The notes under the pieces: model-generated
Databases searched by the model: none
Told to the model about the DNA's origin: nothing
What the model saw: only the letters and a program-made list of their open reading frames with translations
Assembly (NCBI GenBank): GCA_947044405.1
Contig: CAMRHE010000011.1
Coordinates: 4,084,501-4,148,500, forward strand
DNA from: Leptodactylus fallax
Taxonomy: Eukaryota; Chordata; Amphibia; Anura; Leptodactylidae
Direction: 5' to 3'
DNA: 64,000 nucleotides
In this document: positions 10,844 through 22,733 of the stretch, piece after piece
Layout: the number at the start of each line of letters is the position of its first letter
Position numbering within the stretch: the stretch's first letter is position 1
Position numbers and translations under genes: made by a program

Positions 10844-11476
10844 CAGTGGGTACGGAAAGTATTCAGACCCCTTTACATTTCTCACTCTTTGTTTCATTGC
10901 AGCCATTTGCTAAAAGCAAAAAAGTTCATTTTATTTCTCATTAATGTACACTCAGCAACCCCATCTTGACAGAAAAAAAAACAGAAATGTAGATATTTCA
11001 GTTTTTCTTTTTTAATAAATTTGCAAAAATATCACATGGTCATAAGTATTCAGAACCTTTGCTGTGACACTCATATTTAACTCAAATGCTGTCCATTTCC
11101 TTCTGATCCTCCTTGAGATGGTTCTACTCCTTCGTTGTAGTCCAGCTGTGTTTAATTAAACTGATTGGTCTTGATTAGGAAAGGCACACACTTGTCTATA
11201 TAAGACTTCACAGCTCACAGTGCATGTCAGAGCAAATGAGAATCATGACGTTAAAGGAACTGCCCAAGGAGCTCAGAGACAGAATTGTGGCAAGGCACAG
11301 ATCTGGCCAAGGTTACAAAAGAATTTCTGCTTCACTCAAGGTTCCTAAAAGCACAGTGGCCTCCATAATCCTTAAATGGAAGAAGTTTGGGACGACCAGA
11401 ACTCTTCCTAGACCTGGCCGTCCAGCCAAACTGAGCAATCGTGGGAGAAGAGCTTTGGTGAGAGAGTTAAAGAACC
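10844..11476 (+). mobile_element. Tc1-like element B, 5' part
   Basis: It begins after TA with 'cagtgggtacggaaagtatt'. The plus strand from 11224 encodes the N-terminal paired-type DNA-binding region of a Tc1 transposase (LPKELRDRIVARHRSGQGYK, TRTLPRPGRPAKLS, the last a GRPR-like hook). Homology stops near 11476, so the catalytic part is missing. The opposite end of the same family is present at 54960-55289. Confidence 0.8.
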
Positions 11477-12541
11477 ATTTAATTGGTGTGTATAACATAA
11501 TCATAACAAAATGTAGAAACTGCACTTTATAAACCAAAAATGGGAACTTGATTTCTTTCCAAGTATTTATTAAATGAGAAAAATATTAAATTCTAAAACC
11601 CAACCCTTTGGCTTATGATCAGAAACCCCATCTGTTCAAAGCCACCAGAACTTGTTACTTATTTGAAATAAAAATAAGAAGCCAGGCAGATGCTGGAAGG
11701 AGACTACCTGTACTGCAAAGTGTAGATGATTATGAAGTGCTTTTCCTGGGGTTAAATGTAAACACAGGCTCAGTTATCTATGAGCAAAAAGTAATACAAA
11801 TCTGTCTTGAGACTGTTCTGTATTTATGCTTTAAAGTATAACTAAACTTTCCAACAACTTTTGATTTTCTGGCAGCATTTGTGTTATTAATACATGTTTA
11901 ATATATTTTAGGACCAAATTGTGTCTTCTTTCTGTGAAATCCTGCATTTCTTTATTCTTTCCCTTGTTTCTCTATTGAGATCTGAAACCTGTACACAGCT
12001 TTCACTAGATGTACAGTGGGTAGACTCTTGTATAATACATGGAAGCTAAAATTGAAGGGGACCACTTCAAATGGTTATATCTCGGGCACTTTAAAACATT
12101 GAACAGCTTCTGGTGTCATATTAAAGATGAGATGCTCAACTTTTACATGACACCAAGATCACAGTTCCAGATGGAAAATTTCCCGAGGAATCAGATAAAA
12201 ACACAGTCAGTACTGGCATACATATATTCCTCTGCTCCCAATCTCTAGCACTGTTCTAGGTTTTAATGTCCAAGATACAACTGTTTAAAGTTCCCACCAG
12301 CACCAGCTTCTCTGCATTATACAGGAGCCCGTAGATCTGTACATGCAGAGGAAGAAGAAAAATTATAAATGAGAAGTGCAGGATTTCACAGAAAGGATAG
12401 ACAATTCATTAATAAAGTATATTACAAAATTTATTAATGACACAAATGCTGCCACAATATCAAGTTGTTCAAACATTTTTTGTGTTTTAAGGAGAACCTG
12501 TCACTATGCGTTAAAAGACGCTGCTGTTCCCCTGAAGCATG

Positions 12542-12572
<31 letters not shown>

Positions 12573-12800
12573 ACATCCAGCAGTTCAAAAGATATGGACC
12601 ACGGAAGGTTATATGTAAATTATCTCTAATTCTCCAATTGGACTGGAACCTTTTATTTTTCTTTGAGAAAATATAGGGGTTCCTGTCCGCTTGTAGAAAC
12701 AAAATTAATTATTTTATTTTTATTTGTTTGCTTATTTGCATATAATCTTACATGGGCCATATGTGTTGAATGGCCAAACTTCCAGGAATACAGCGGCATT
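11477..12800. other. intergenic, nothing recognised
   Basis: AT-rich sequence without coding signal. There is a pure T-run at 12541-12568. The text around it ('aaggagaacctgtcac') looks like part of an interspersed repeat, but no boundaries could be set. Confidence 0.4.
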
Positions 12801-12829
12801 TAGCATTTGGTGACAGGTTCAGGTTCGGT

Positions 12830-13178
12830 TTGGCTGCGGCAGAAACACCATGGTAAAAACCGCTGCATTTTACAGTTCCTGCAAAGTGGATGGAATTCTA
12901 GCAAATCCCATCCAAAAATTGCAGAAAAATACGCGGAGAGGAAATGCTGCGATTTCCAAAACCATCATGTTTTTGGAAATCGCAGCATGTCAATTATACC
13001 TACGGAACTACCAGCGGAACTACCCTTTATAGGTATAATTAAAGCATAAAGTCCGCAGAGGGAAAACTCTGCAGACTTTCTGTGAAAAGTGCTGCGGGAA
13101 AAACAAATGTGTTTCTGCTGCGGTTTTTCCTACAGCATTTTTTCGCTGCTGCCCACTACGTGGGGCCTTAGCCTTAAG
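12830..13178. repeat. MITE family X copy 1
   Basis: A dispersed repeat ending 'acgtggggccttagcctta' with an internal palindrome around 'tcaattatacctacgg' and 'tataggtataatta'. Related copies lie at 18280-18375, 21702-22060 and 30976-31262, with remnants near 58660 and 60226. It is non-coding. The family name is unknown to me. Confidence 0.6.
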
Positions 13179-13639
13179 GGGTTTTCTGATGTTAAAAAAA
13201 ACAAAAAACACCAAAACACTTTCTTCTAATATTTTAGTTAGAAGAATTTTGTATTGGATGACAATATGTTCTTTAGAAGACAGTACATTAAGCTAAACAA
13301 GCTTGCAGGTTCATGCATGTATAATCTTTACACCCACTAAGCATGTGTGTAGCTACGAGTATAAGCCTCTATGTGCACAGTCATTGCAAACATTAGAATT
13401 TCCAATACAGAAGCAAGAACCAAGAATAATACCAGCTTCTGAAAAACAAGTAAATAGCAAATTGGTTGCTCTTTATAAACAGGGGTTGTATTCTAGAAAT
13501 AGGGGTGGGGAAATAACTTGGGAACATCTTAATACCCCTTTATGCAAGATATATAAACTGAAAATAATACTTGGAACTCTTCTGCATAAAAAAATAGCAG
13601 TTTCCTCCTTCCGAGGATCCCCCAAAAGGTCTGATACCG

Positions 13640-14800
13640 TCAGACTCTCCCGTATTACAACCGTGGATCACAGCTCTACCCAACCACAACGTGGGCTACC
13701 ATCCTCTCCTATGAAAATCACAACAGCCAACTCCGCTCTTCTCTCAACACCGCAGCATCCTTCTAACCTCAAAGCAAGTGTGTCACATCTATCGGGGGAA
13801 TCAGATTGGGGCGCTAGCCCCTGACTATGAAGTCTCTCTTTCGCTCTTCATCTGACACCCTAGTCTCACAAGGCTTCACTGCCAATTATCTCCCCATTGA
13901 CGACTCTTCCTCCTCAGACGACCAGTTTCCTCCACAAACCTGCAGACCTAAGACACAGGTCTCTAGGCAACCCCAAAGCTCTAAGTGGCATCTCTCCCAA
14001 CCTGCCATTTCCTGAGGAGGCCGTCCACACTCTTTGAAGCCACCCTGAACTTCAAGCCCTCTTGGCATTACTCCATAGCAAAACGGATATGGAGACTCTT
14101 ACCTCCGACCTAAAGATAGTCTAGTCTCAAGAACTCAGTCGTTAAAAATGATGTCTCCAACTTACAAAGTAGGGTGGAAGAACTGGAGTCCTTCAAATCT
14201 TCAGTTACAACCACCATACAAGACTTGCAACCTGCCTCAACGACTTACTCCACCCACCACCGACATCTGCTCCTTCACTTGGATGATGTCGAGAATAGGA
14301 ACCGGAGAAATAATATCTGAATCAGGGGTCTTCCAAAGCCACCTGTACACCTGATCTGGTACCCACTCTCACTGTCATCTTTAATTCACTCCTTGGTAGA
14401 CCAGTTGACACACACATTGAGATCGACATAGAACACAGGGCTCTGCGCACCGAAAGTATGAAACCTACAAAACCTAGAGATGTGAATTGCAGGATCCACT
14501 ACTATGCCATAAAAGAGGAGATCATGCAAAAAGCTACAGAGCATTTTTGATGGGGCCAAAATCACTTTGTTTCCTGACCTGTCACGCCCCTGACAATCTC
14601 CCTATGTTCCTTCAAGTACTAGATTTACCCCCAATACAACTACCCAACTGGGACATCATCTGCAGCAGCTCTACCAACTTGGATCAACGTCATCCACCTG
14701 GCGAGACTGATGACGGTACACGCCCCAGCTCTCTTCCACCATAATGACGATGTCGTCATCCGAGGAACACTCCGAAGTGCTCCAGAATCACCAGAACTAT
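13640..14800 (+). pseudogene. L1-like ORF1 remnant
   Basis: Broken frames include KPRDVNCRIHYYAIKEEIMQ near 14465-14525. This resembles the conserved C-terminal domain of L1 ORF1 RNA-binding proteins, which coat element RNA. Several stops and frame changes; upstream frames (13690-14010) are serine/proline-rich and not diagnostic. Confidence 0.5.
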
Positions 14801-15257
14801 TTGGGACCACTAGATGGCAACTGGCTCCCCCTCCCTACTTTACTCACAAGGTTTTATTTCCGATATGTTGTTAGTTGTACGTTCCCTTAAATGCTATCTC
14901 ATGTTTAATACCACTATCACACCTCTATTGCGTTTTTCTATTTTCTCCTTATGTTTTCCATTGGCCTATTGTAACCTTAACCCTGAACTTTTATTTTGCT
15001 GTATTATTGCTTTCCCAATTGGTGCGTCTTCCACAACCCACCAATAGTGCTCCACATGGATTATCTCCACAGGTGATCTTTGAGACTCGAGCTCACCCCC
15101 TTTCCTATTTAGATAAATTTTGGAATTTACGACTGCCTTTCTAAGTTCTCTCTCCTTGTACCCTCCAACCCTCACCCTAAACACCTCCTCCCCACCTGCT
15201 ACCTGCTATTCACATTAGAAACAATTATACATACTATTCCTACTGCCACCCCACTGA

Positions 15258-17230
15258 CATGTCTAACCTCAAAATTACCTCCTTCAACGTTAAGGGACTA
15301 AACATCCCAGAGAAGTGATCCCGGGTCTGTTACACGTCACATAAAATGCAAACTCAAATCCTATGCCAAACGCACTTCCATGCCAATCACATTCCCTCCT
15401 TTAAAAAAACGCTACTATCCTTCCTGGGCCCATAGTGGTAACATAGAAGGGAAGACCAAGAAAGTAGCAATCTTCTTCCATAAGACCCTCCACCACAAGA
15501 TCATAGATTCCTATACGGACCCCGATGCTAGATTTCCTGTAGTGCGAAATCCAAGACTCTGTATACATCAAAGCCAATATCTATTCCCCTAATGCAGACC
15601 AAACCTCCTTCCTACTTTACACCCTCATTAAATTGCAAGACTTTGCTCAGGGACACCTTATTCTCTGTGATGACTTCAATCTCACTTTGAAGCCTGTCAT
15701 TGACTCCTCTACCTATGTGACTTATAACAAACTAAAGTCCGTAAACTGTTGCACACCATGCAGCTCTATGATACATGGCATATCTTACCCCCAATCTTAA
15801 GAGACTATTCATTCTACTCATATGCGTGCCACTCATACCGCAGAAAAGACTATATCCTTGTACATCACAACCTATTGCCACAGGTGGTATCCTACAGCAT
15901 GACCAATATCAGACCATGCGCCAGTGTCCTGTTCACTCCGAACACAACCCATGCTCCCTAAACAATTCTACTGAAGGCTCAAAGAGTCTCCTTTGCTGGA
16001 TAGGCATTGCATATCAGAACTTAAACAGAAGTTCACTCATTTCCAACAGGGCCACTTACACGAAACAACCTCCTCTTCCAATCAATGGGAAGCTCTTAAA
16101 TGTATTCTTAGAGTGACCCTGATTAAATATGGCTCCTGGAGGAAAAAGGAAGCCAGTGCTAAATTAAAAGACCTCCTCTTAAAACTTGATAAACTCGAAA
16201 TGCAACATAAACACAATCTGCAACTATCCAACCTATCTGAACTCACTAATATACGCTATAAAATCTGCACCCTATTAGAGCATAAACAACAAAGACTGCG
16301 ACAAATTGGCGCTAGAATACTATATGACTGAGGTAACCAATCAGGTTACTATCTCGCTCGGCACTGCATGGATGCAAAGCACAATCTTACATAGCATTGA
16401 ATGGGACAGCGACACACCTAACTAAAGAAATAGCCAAAGCCTTTCGTATCTACTATGAGAAACTCTATAATCTCCTACCCCCACACTGCACAAACCCCAC
16501 ACCGAATAGCCACAGGTCTCTTACTGAATATATAAAGGACACTGCCCTCCTAATATTACCTCTGGACACAGTCTCTCAACTGGGAGAACTTTTCACGGCA
16601 GAGGAACTAGACCATGCCATTGGCACTTTCTACCATTTCTACGCCAAGGCTCGGGATGAGCATCACCTACATCGACCACTGTTTCCCTTCGAAACACTCT
16701 GCACCTCCTCCAATCCTCCTGTAAGGGTAATAACCATCATATACGCATTACTCTCCAATCCCACAATCAATCCCATTGCCACCTTTTACCAGGAAGTGGG
16801 GGGAGGAATTGGGAGTATCTTACTCCATAGATCAGTGGCATTCTGCCTTTAAGTTGTGCCATAAGTTCTCTATCTCCTGTTGGGCTCAGGAAACAAATTA
16901 CAGACCCTCCATGTTATGTTTCCAAGTACCTCTGATCTATGCTGGCGATGTGGATGACTTTGGGTCACGATGTTCCATATTTGATGGGGATCTTCAGCTC
17001 TCCTGCCTTTCTGGTCTAAGGTCATAGAGACCATTCACAAAGTCACTGGACGACACCCCTGCCACCTTACTGCTCTCCATCTTTCCCCACAAGCTCAATA
17101 AACAACTCCTATTCCTAATTGGTTTTCTACTAATTGCAGCCCGCACAGTTATTTCCAGACTGTGGAAGAGCATTTCTGCCCCCACGATACATAATTGGTT
17201 GCAAGAGACCCTCAGTATTTGACACATGGA
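15258..17230 (+). pseudogene. L1-like ORF2 remnant lacking RT core
   Basis: It starts at ATG 15258 (MSNLKITSFNVKGLN), the first strand of an APE-type endonuclease. Further endonuclease motifs appear in shifting frames: LILCDDFNLTL near 15660 and ISDHAPVS near 15908. A linker with EIAKAFRIYYEKLYNL follows at about 16426. RT catalytic motifs are absent. After about 16780 the text jumps to the C-terminal part (FSISCWAQETNYRPS near 16870, then a CWRCG motif near 16940). Endonuclease and C-terminus without the RT core imply an internal deletion near 16650-16780. Confidence 0.65.
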
Positions 17231-17924
17231 ACTCATGATCACAACAAACCTGGCAATTATGGGATGTATTCCCCAGCCTTTAACGCTTTTCTTTAAGGCC
17301 TTGCATCATCTCCAATAACTCCCTGACCTCACCTTCCCAAGGTGATACGTATCTTTATCAGGTGGACACACCTCCCAGTACCTCTCCTATCTACCATCCC
17401 CATCCCGTTGTACACCTCCCCTACTCTGGTTTACTGAAAACTGTATCAGTGCCTATGCAGTCCTATTATAGTCATACATTCCTTGGAATCAGTTGTTCCT
17501 GCTGCATCAGGACTGTTTCTACTTATATTTGTAGCTCCCTGTTATATTTTTTTTTTTTTTTCGTTTTACTTATAATATGTAAAATCTTCAATAAATATAT
17601 GATGTTAAAAAAAAATAGGTTAAGAATCAAAAGCTTGAATATGGGAGTTAATAAAAAAAAAATTTAACAAATGACTTGTCCAGGCGAATGCCTAGATGGA
17701 GAAGGAATGCTGTACTGGCTCCAAGGACGAAGTCTTTTGGACTGAGTCACAAAAAAAAAACCAATCACACAGACAAGGGATGGCATTCTGTACTGTTTTC
17801 CAAACTACTTTTCATTAAAGGAAAATATAAAAACAATGACAAAGTGCAAAGCATACTTTCTCATTTTTGGATTTTATATGCAGCTCAAGAAATACATCTA
17901 TTACAATAATCTACAGTAATAAGA

Positions 17925-18215
17925 CCTTTTTTCGCTTTTGCATTTTCAATGTTTGCTCCCTACCTTCCATAAGCGGTAACTTTTTTATTTTTCTGTTCAC
18001 AAAGCCAAATTAGGTCTATTTGCATATTCTACAAATTCTACTTTGTAATGGTACCATTTAATATTACATACGATGTACTGAGAAGCTGGAAAAAATTCAG
18101 AATGGAGAAAAAAACAAAACTGCATTTGCACCATTCTCTTATGGGTTTTGTTTTTATGGGTTTTAGTTTTTGTTATGTTAAAATACCATTTGCAAAAATC
18201 CAAAACTTTGAAAAA
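17925..18215. repeat. dispersed repeat Y, copy 1
   Basis: Shares an ordered series of short matches with 22065-22400: 'ctccctac...ttcc', 'ggtaccatttaatatt', 'aaaaaattcagaatg', 'ttcttatg'. Non-coding, T-rich, boundaries approximate. Confidence 0.45.
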
Positions 18216-18279
18216 TGAAAACATTTATTTGGGTCGCCATATTCTAACTTCCAAAACCTTTTTATATTAGTTGTGTAAA

Positions 18280-18375
18280 GCTAAGGCCCCACAACTTGCG
18301 GTGGCAACGTATCAGTGCTTTTCACAAAAAGTCTCTGCGGACTTTCTGCTTCAATTATACCTATAGGGAAAGCGC
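18280..18375. repeat. MITE family X fragment
   Basis: 'gctaaggccccacaacttgc' followed by 'ctgcggactttctgcttc' and 'aattatacctataggg' matches half of the family X repeat seen at 21702-22060. Confidence 0.55.
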
Positions 18376-18837
18376 CGGTGTTAGCATATATCATATATAG
18401 GTATCTGGAGCTACTTGTAGGTCCCATAATGAAATTCCTGAGACTGTCAGGCCTGGTCAAGTTATTTTGGCAGTTGTTTGAAATCTGTTTTACTCATAAA
18501 TAACCTTCTGCACAGTAGAATGATTGATGTTCAATTGTTTGCTGATCTTTTTAAATTCCTCTCCAGACTGATAGGCATCTATAACCTGCTTTCTGAACGT
18601 ATTAGAGAGCTGTTCATACAGTATCTAGATATGGAGAGAATGTACATTTCAACAATATATGGCAAGCCATCCTAAATGTCTGTGGTTCTTACAAAATCCT
18701 CCCGAAGGCCACACATAGCGAAACACAGCTAAAAAACACAGCAGAAAAGAAATGCAACAAAAATGCTTGTCTTTTTTTCCACTGCATTTTGCATTTTTGC
18801 TTTCCCCATGACAAAATTGATAAGATCCGTCAGGAAA

Positions 18838-20848
18838 TAACTGCCCAATCCCCGAGTGGCATTGATGCCCTCACCAACCACACTTAAGACTGTTCATTCT
18901 CATCTTTTCAACCTGTTACAGAAGAGGAAGTCTCTCAGCTACTTTCTTCTTCTCGCCCTACGACCTGCAGTAGTGACCCTTTCCCCTCACACCTTCTCCA
19001 GTCTCTGTCTCCTGCTGTCATGACTTATCTTACTAAAACATTTAACCTCTCTCTCTTCTGGAATTTTCCCATCCTCTTTCAAACATGCTGTCATAACCCC
19101 ACTATTGAAGAAATCCTCCCTTGACCTGTCCTGTACTGCTAACTATCGACCTGTCTCTAACCTCCCCTTCATCTCCAAAATCTTGGAACATTTGGTCTAT
19201 TCTCGTTTAATCCGCTATCTTTCTGCTAACTCTCTTCTTGACCCTTTACAATCTGTCTTCTGCACTTTGCACTCTACTGAAACGCCTCTCACAAAAGTCT
19301 CCAATGATCTCCTGACGGCTAAATCCAAAGGTGACTCCTTTCTTCTTATTCTTCTAGATCTCTCAGCAGCATTTGACACTGTTGACCATCAATTTCTCCT
19401 CACTATGCTCCGCTCTGTCGCCTCACGGACACTGCGCTTTCCTGGTTCACCTCTTATCTCTCTGACCGCACTTTCTGTGTATCATTTGCGGGCTCTGTTT
19501 CTTCCCCTATTCCTCTTGCCGTCGGGGTTCCTCAGGGCTCGGTCCTAGGACCCCTGCTCTTCTCCCTCTACACGGCCCCCATTGGACAAACCATCACCAG
19601 ATTTGGCTTCCAGTACCATCTTTATGCTGATGACACCCAATTATATACGTCATCCCGTGACATCACCCCTGCAAAAAGACAGAACACCAGTGACTGTCTC
19701 TCTGCTGTCTCAAATATCATGTCTTCGCTCTATCTGAAACTCAATCTCTCAAAGACTGAACTACTGCTGTTTCCACCATCTAATAGATATGTCCCTGATA
19801 TCTCCATTGCAGTCTCCGGCCTTACCATAACTCCTAGGCAGTATGCCCGCTGCCTCGGGGTTATGTTTGACTTAGACCTTTCCTTCACCCCCCATATCCA
19901 ATCACTCGCACGCTCATGTCATCTCCACCTCAAAAACATCTTCAAAATCCGCCCTTTCCTTACCACAGATACACTAAAGACACTTATTGTTGCCCTGATT
20001 CACTCTCGCCTTGACTACTGTAACTCCTTAATAATCGGTCTTCCCCTTACTAAACTCTCCCCTGTACAATCTATTCCGAATGCGGCGGCCAGGCTCATCT
20101 ATCAGTCTAGACGCTACAGCGATGCCTCTGGTCTGTGTCGGTCACTACATTGGCTGCCTATTCAATACAGAATACAATATAAACTTATCACCCTCATCCA
20201 CAAGGCTCTCCATAATGCTGAACCTCCCTACATTTCCTCCCTCATCTCTGTCTATCACCCAACCCGTGCTCTCTGTTCACTCAATGACCTAAGACTAACA
20301 TCCTCTATTATTACCTCCCACGCTTGTATACAAGACTTCTCCCGAGTTGCACCACTTCTCTGGAATGCTCTATCCCGGACTATCAGATTAACTCCCAACT
20401 TCTACAGTTTCAAGCGCAAACTAAAGACATATCTTTTCAGACAGGCCTATCACAACTCCTAATGTAAACCCTTCCGTAGTTAAATTCCCTAAAACATATC
20501 CTCTGTTCACGCTCCCACATTACCTCACAAGATATGATTCTGTATCAGACTAACTTTATATGTCCAGGCACCATCTGCACGTTAAAGGACACGACTGGTG
20601 ACAGCTCATACAGCTTTATAGATGTGTAATGACATTAACCTCTATTACAAAATTGTCTGACCATTGTATAAGCAATCCTACCTTCGATGTCGCCCCTGCT
20701 ACCTCATAGATTGTAAGCTCTTGCGAGCAGGGCCCTCAGTCCCATTGTGTGAATTGACTATTTCTTTGTAATGTATCTTTTTTGTCTGTACTTGAACCCT
20801 ACAAATTGTACAGTGCTGCGGAATATGTTGGCGCCATATAAATAAAAT

Positions 20849-20851
<3 letters not shown>
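18838..20851 (+). mobile_element. L2-clade LINE, 5'-truncated
   Basis: ORF2 downstream half plus the 3' UTR, ending in the L2-type tail 'gctgcggaatatgttggcgc' and 'catataaataaa', then an (ATT)n run. The endonuclease is absent. The same tail type occurs on the SINE at 32150. Confidence 0.88.
18870..20463 (+). pseudogene. L2 reverse transcriptase remnant
   Basis: RT domain with ANYRPVSNLPFISKILEHLV (near 19138), [13 protein letters not shown] (near 19351), and the active-site box YADDTQLY (19623-19646). It is followed by the C-terminal region ([29 protein letters not shown]) and a stop at 20460-20462. Frame changes occur near 19055 and near 19425-19440, so the protein cannot be made intact. 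It would have copied element RNA at nicked target DNA. Confidence 0.88.

Positions 20852-20894
<43 letters not shown>
20850..20894. repeat. (ATT)n microsatellite
   Basis: About 14 ATT units at the 3' end of the L2 element; L2-type LINEs commonly end in short tandem repeats. Confidence 0.9.
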
Positions 20895-20895
<1 letters not shown>

Positions 20896-21105
20896 AATCT
20901 AGGGGAAAGCACAGCATTTTCGCAGTTAAAATCAAATTTTTAAGCTGCTTTTTCTGCAACATTTTTCCCTTCAGTGTGGGGATGAGATTAAATAAAATCT
21001 CATTCACTTTGTTGGGACTGTAAAACTCGCTATTTTTTCTGCTGCATTTCCGCAAAAGCCCATAATGATGCGTTTCTGCAATATGTGGCCTCAGCCTAAC
21101 AATGA

Positions 21106-21466
21106 TTAAAGAGGTTGTCCAGGCATTTTTTTTTAATGCCTGGACAAGAGGTGAAAAAAAAAATAAAAATTATACTCACCTGTCCCCGATGCTCCTGTAT
21201 CCTCCCGGGGCATTCCGGTCCTTCTGCTCTGGCAGTTTCTCACGGGTCTCTTCCTGAGTTCCGCTGAAGCCTCTGATTGGTCTCAGTGGTCACGTATGGG
21301 TTGGACTTCTGCAACATGTCAGCACAGGACCGAGAAGACCGAACCGCTCTGGGAGGCATTGGAGCACCGTGAAAAGATGAGTGTGAATTTTTTCATTTTT
21401 TTCACTGCCCTCGTTCAATTTAAAGCTTAAATGGGTTGTCCATTTTTGCCTGGACAACCCCTTTAA
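21106..21466. repeat. TTAA-flanked MITE
   Basis: 361 bp between TTAA sites. The inverted ends 'aaagaggttgtccaggca' and, at the right, 'tgcctggacaacccct' are near-perfect complements. TTAA target preference suggests mobilisation by a piggyBac-type transposase; this is inference. Related ends are seen at 35034, 37049, 41305, 50186 and 55904. Confidence 0.75.
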
Positions 21467-21701
21467 CAATTTTTCATGATATGGTACACTTAGTTCTAAT
21501 TATAGCTATTCTATATAGCTATACTCTATATATTTACTTTAGAGCAGAGTGTTTGTAGTGCATCCAGGACTTTTTCTTCTGTTACGAAAGTAAAGAAACA
21601 TTATGGAAGAAAACGTTTGTCATTTTGTTTACATTATAATCAATGGAAACGAACAGAGACCGAAGGGTCTTTCTCTGTTTCCTTTACTCCACTTCCAAAT
21701 G

Positions 21702-22060
21702 ACTAAGGCTAAGGCCCAACAAAGCAAAGCAAAAAAAACACGACAGAAACATATTGCGTTTTTTTCCGCAGCGTTTTTCATTGCAATTTCACAGAGTTTT
21801 CCACTGCGGACTTTCTGCCCCTATTATACCTATAGGGAAAACGCCAACGTTTCCACAGGTATAATTGACATTCTTCAATTTTCAGAAACGCCAGCATTTT
21901 TGAAAATGCAGATTTTCCACTTCAGATTTTTATCTGCAATGTGTGGATGGGATTAGCGAGAATCCTATCCACTTTGCACATACTGTAAAATGCAGCGTTT
22001 TTTGACACAGCATTTCCACCATGGCCAAAACACTGCGTTTTCGCAACATGGGGCCCCTGA
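21702..22060. repeat. MITE family X copy 2
   Basis: Begins 'ctaaggctaaggccc' and ends 'gcaacatggggcccc'. The interior holds 'tatacctatagggaaaacgc' and its inverted partner 'ccacaggtataatt'. Non-coding. Confidence 0.6.
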
Positions 22061-22064
22061 TTTA

Positions 22065-22400
22065 ACCCTTAGGAGACGCAGACATTTTTCATTTTTGTGT
22101 TTTTGTTTTTTACTCCCTACATTCCAAAAGCCATAGTTTTCTAATTTTTCCGTTTACGTAGTCATATGAGGGCTTGATTTTTTGCGTGACAAGTTGTACT
22201 TCAAAATAGTACCATTTATTATTTTGTACAATGTACCAGGAAGCAGGAAAAAAATTCAGAATGAGGAGAAATTGAGAAAAAAAATGCAGTGCCGCCGTTT
22301 TCTTATGTCTTTTTTTTTTTTTTTTTAAGGCTTCCACTCTTTATTCTGCAGGTCAGTACCATCACGGTGATACCAAATTTATACAGTTTTTTTCATGTTA
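22065..22400. repeat. dispersed repeat Y, copy 2
   Basis: Ordered similarity to 17925-18215, with an intervening T-run at 22310-22326. Non-coding. Confidence 0.45.
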
Positions 22401-22733
22401 TAATAACTTTTTAACTTTTTTTTTTAGCCCCTACTAGGGGGCTTGAACATGTGATCTTTAGATCACCTGTGCCATAGACTGCAATACTACTGTATTGCAG
22501 TCTATGGCAGATTTGCTACAGTGGGGAAAAAAAATATTTAGTCAGCCATCAATTGTGCAAGTTCTCCCACTTAAAAAGATGAGAGAGGCCTGTAATTGAC
22601 ATCATAGGTAGACCTCAACTATGAGAGACAAAATGAGAAAACAAATCCAGAAAACCACATTGTCTGATTTTTAAAGAATTTATTTGCAAATTATGGTGGA
22701 AAATAAGTATCTGGTCAATAACAAAAGTTCATC

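Larger units (their letters stand above)
13600..17611 (+). mobile_element. L1/Tx1-like LINE, decayed
   Basis: A non-LTR retrotransposon with an ORF1 remnant, an ORF2 endonuclease, an internal loss of the RT core, an ORF2 C-terminus, and a 3' end at about 17611 with an AATAAA (17590-17595) and an A-run. The 5' boundary is uncertain. Cytosine-rich coding sequence contrasts with AT-rich neighbours. Confidence 0.75.

Noticed and set aside
13303..13824. 173-codon open frame
   Set aside because: It has no recognisable domain; its end overlaps the degraded 5' region of the L1-like element, so it is more likely chance than a host gene.
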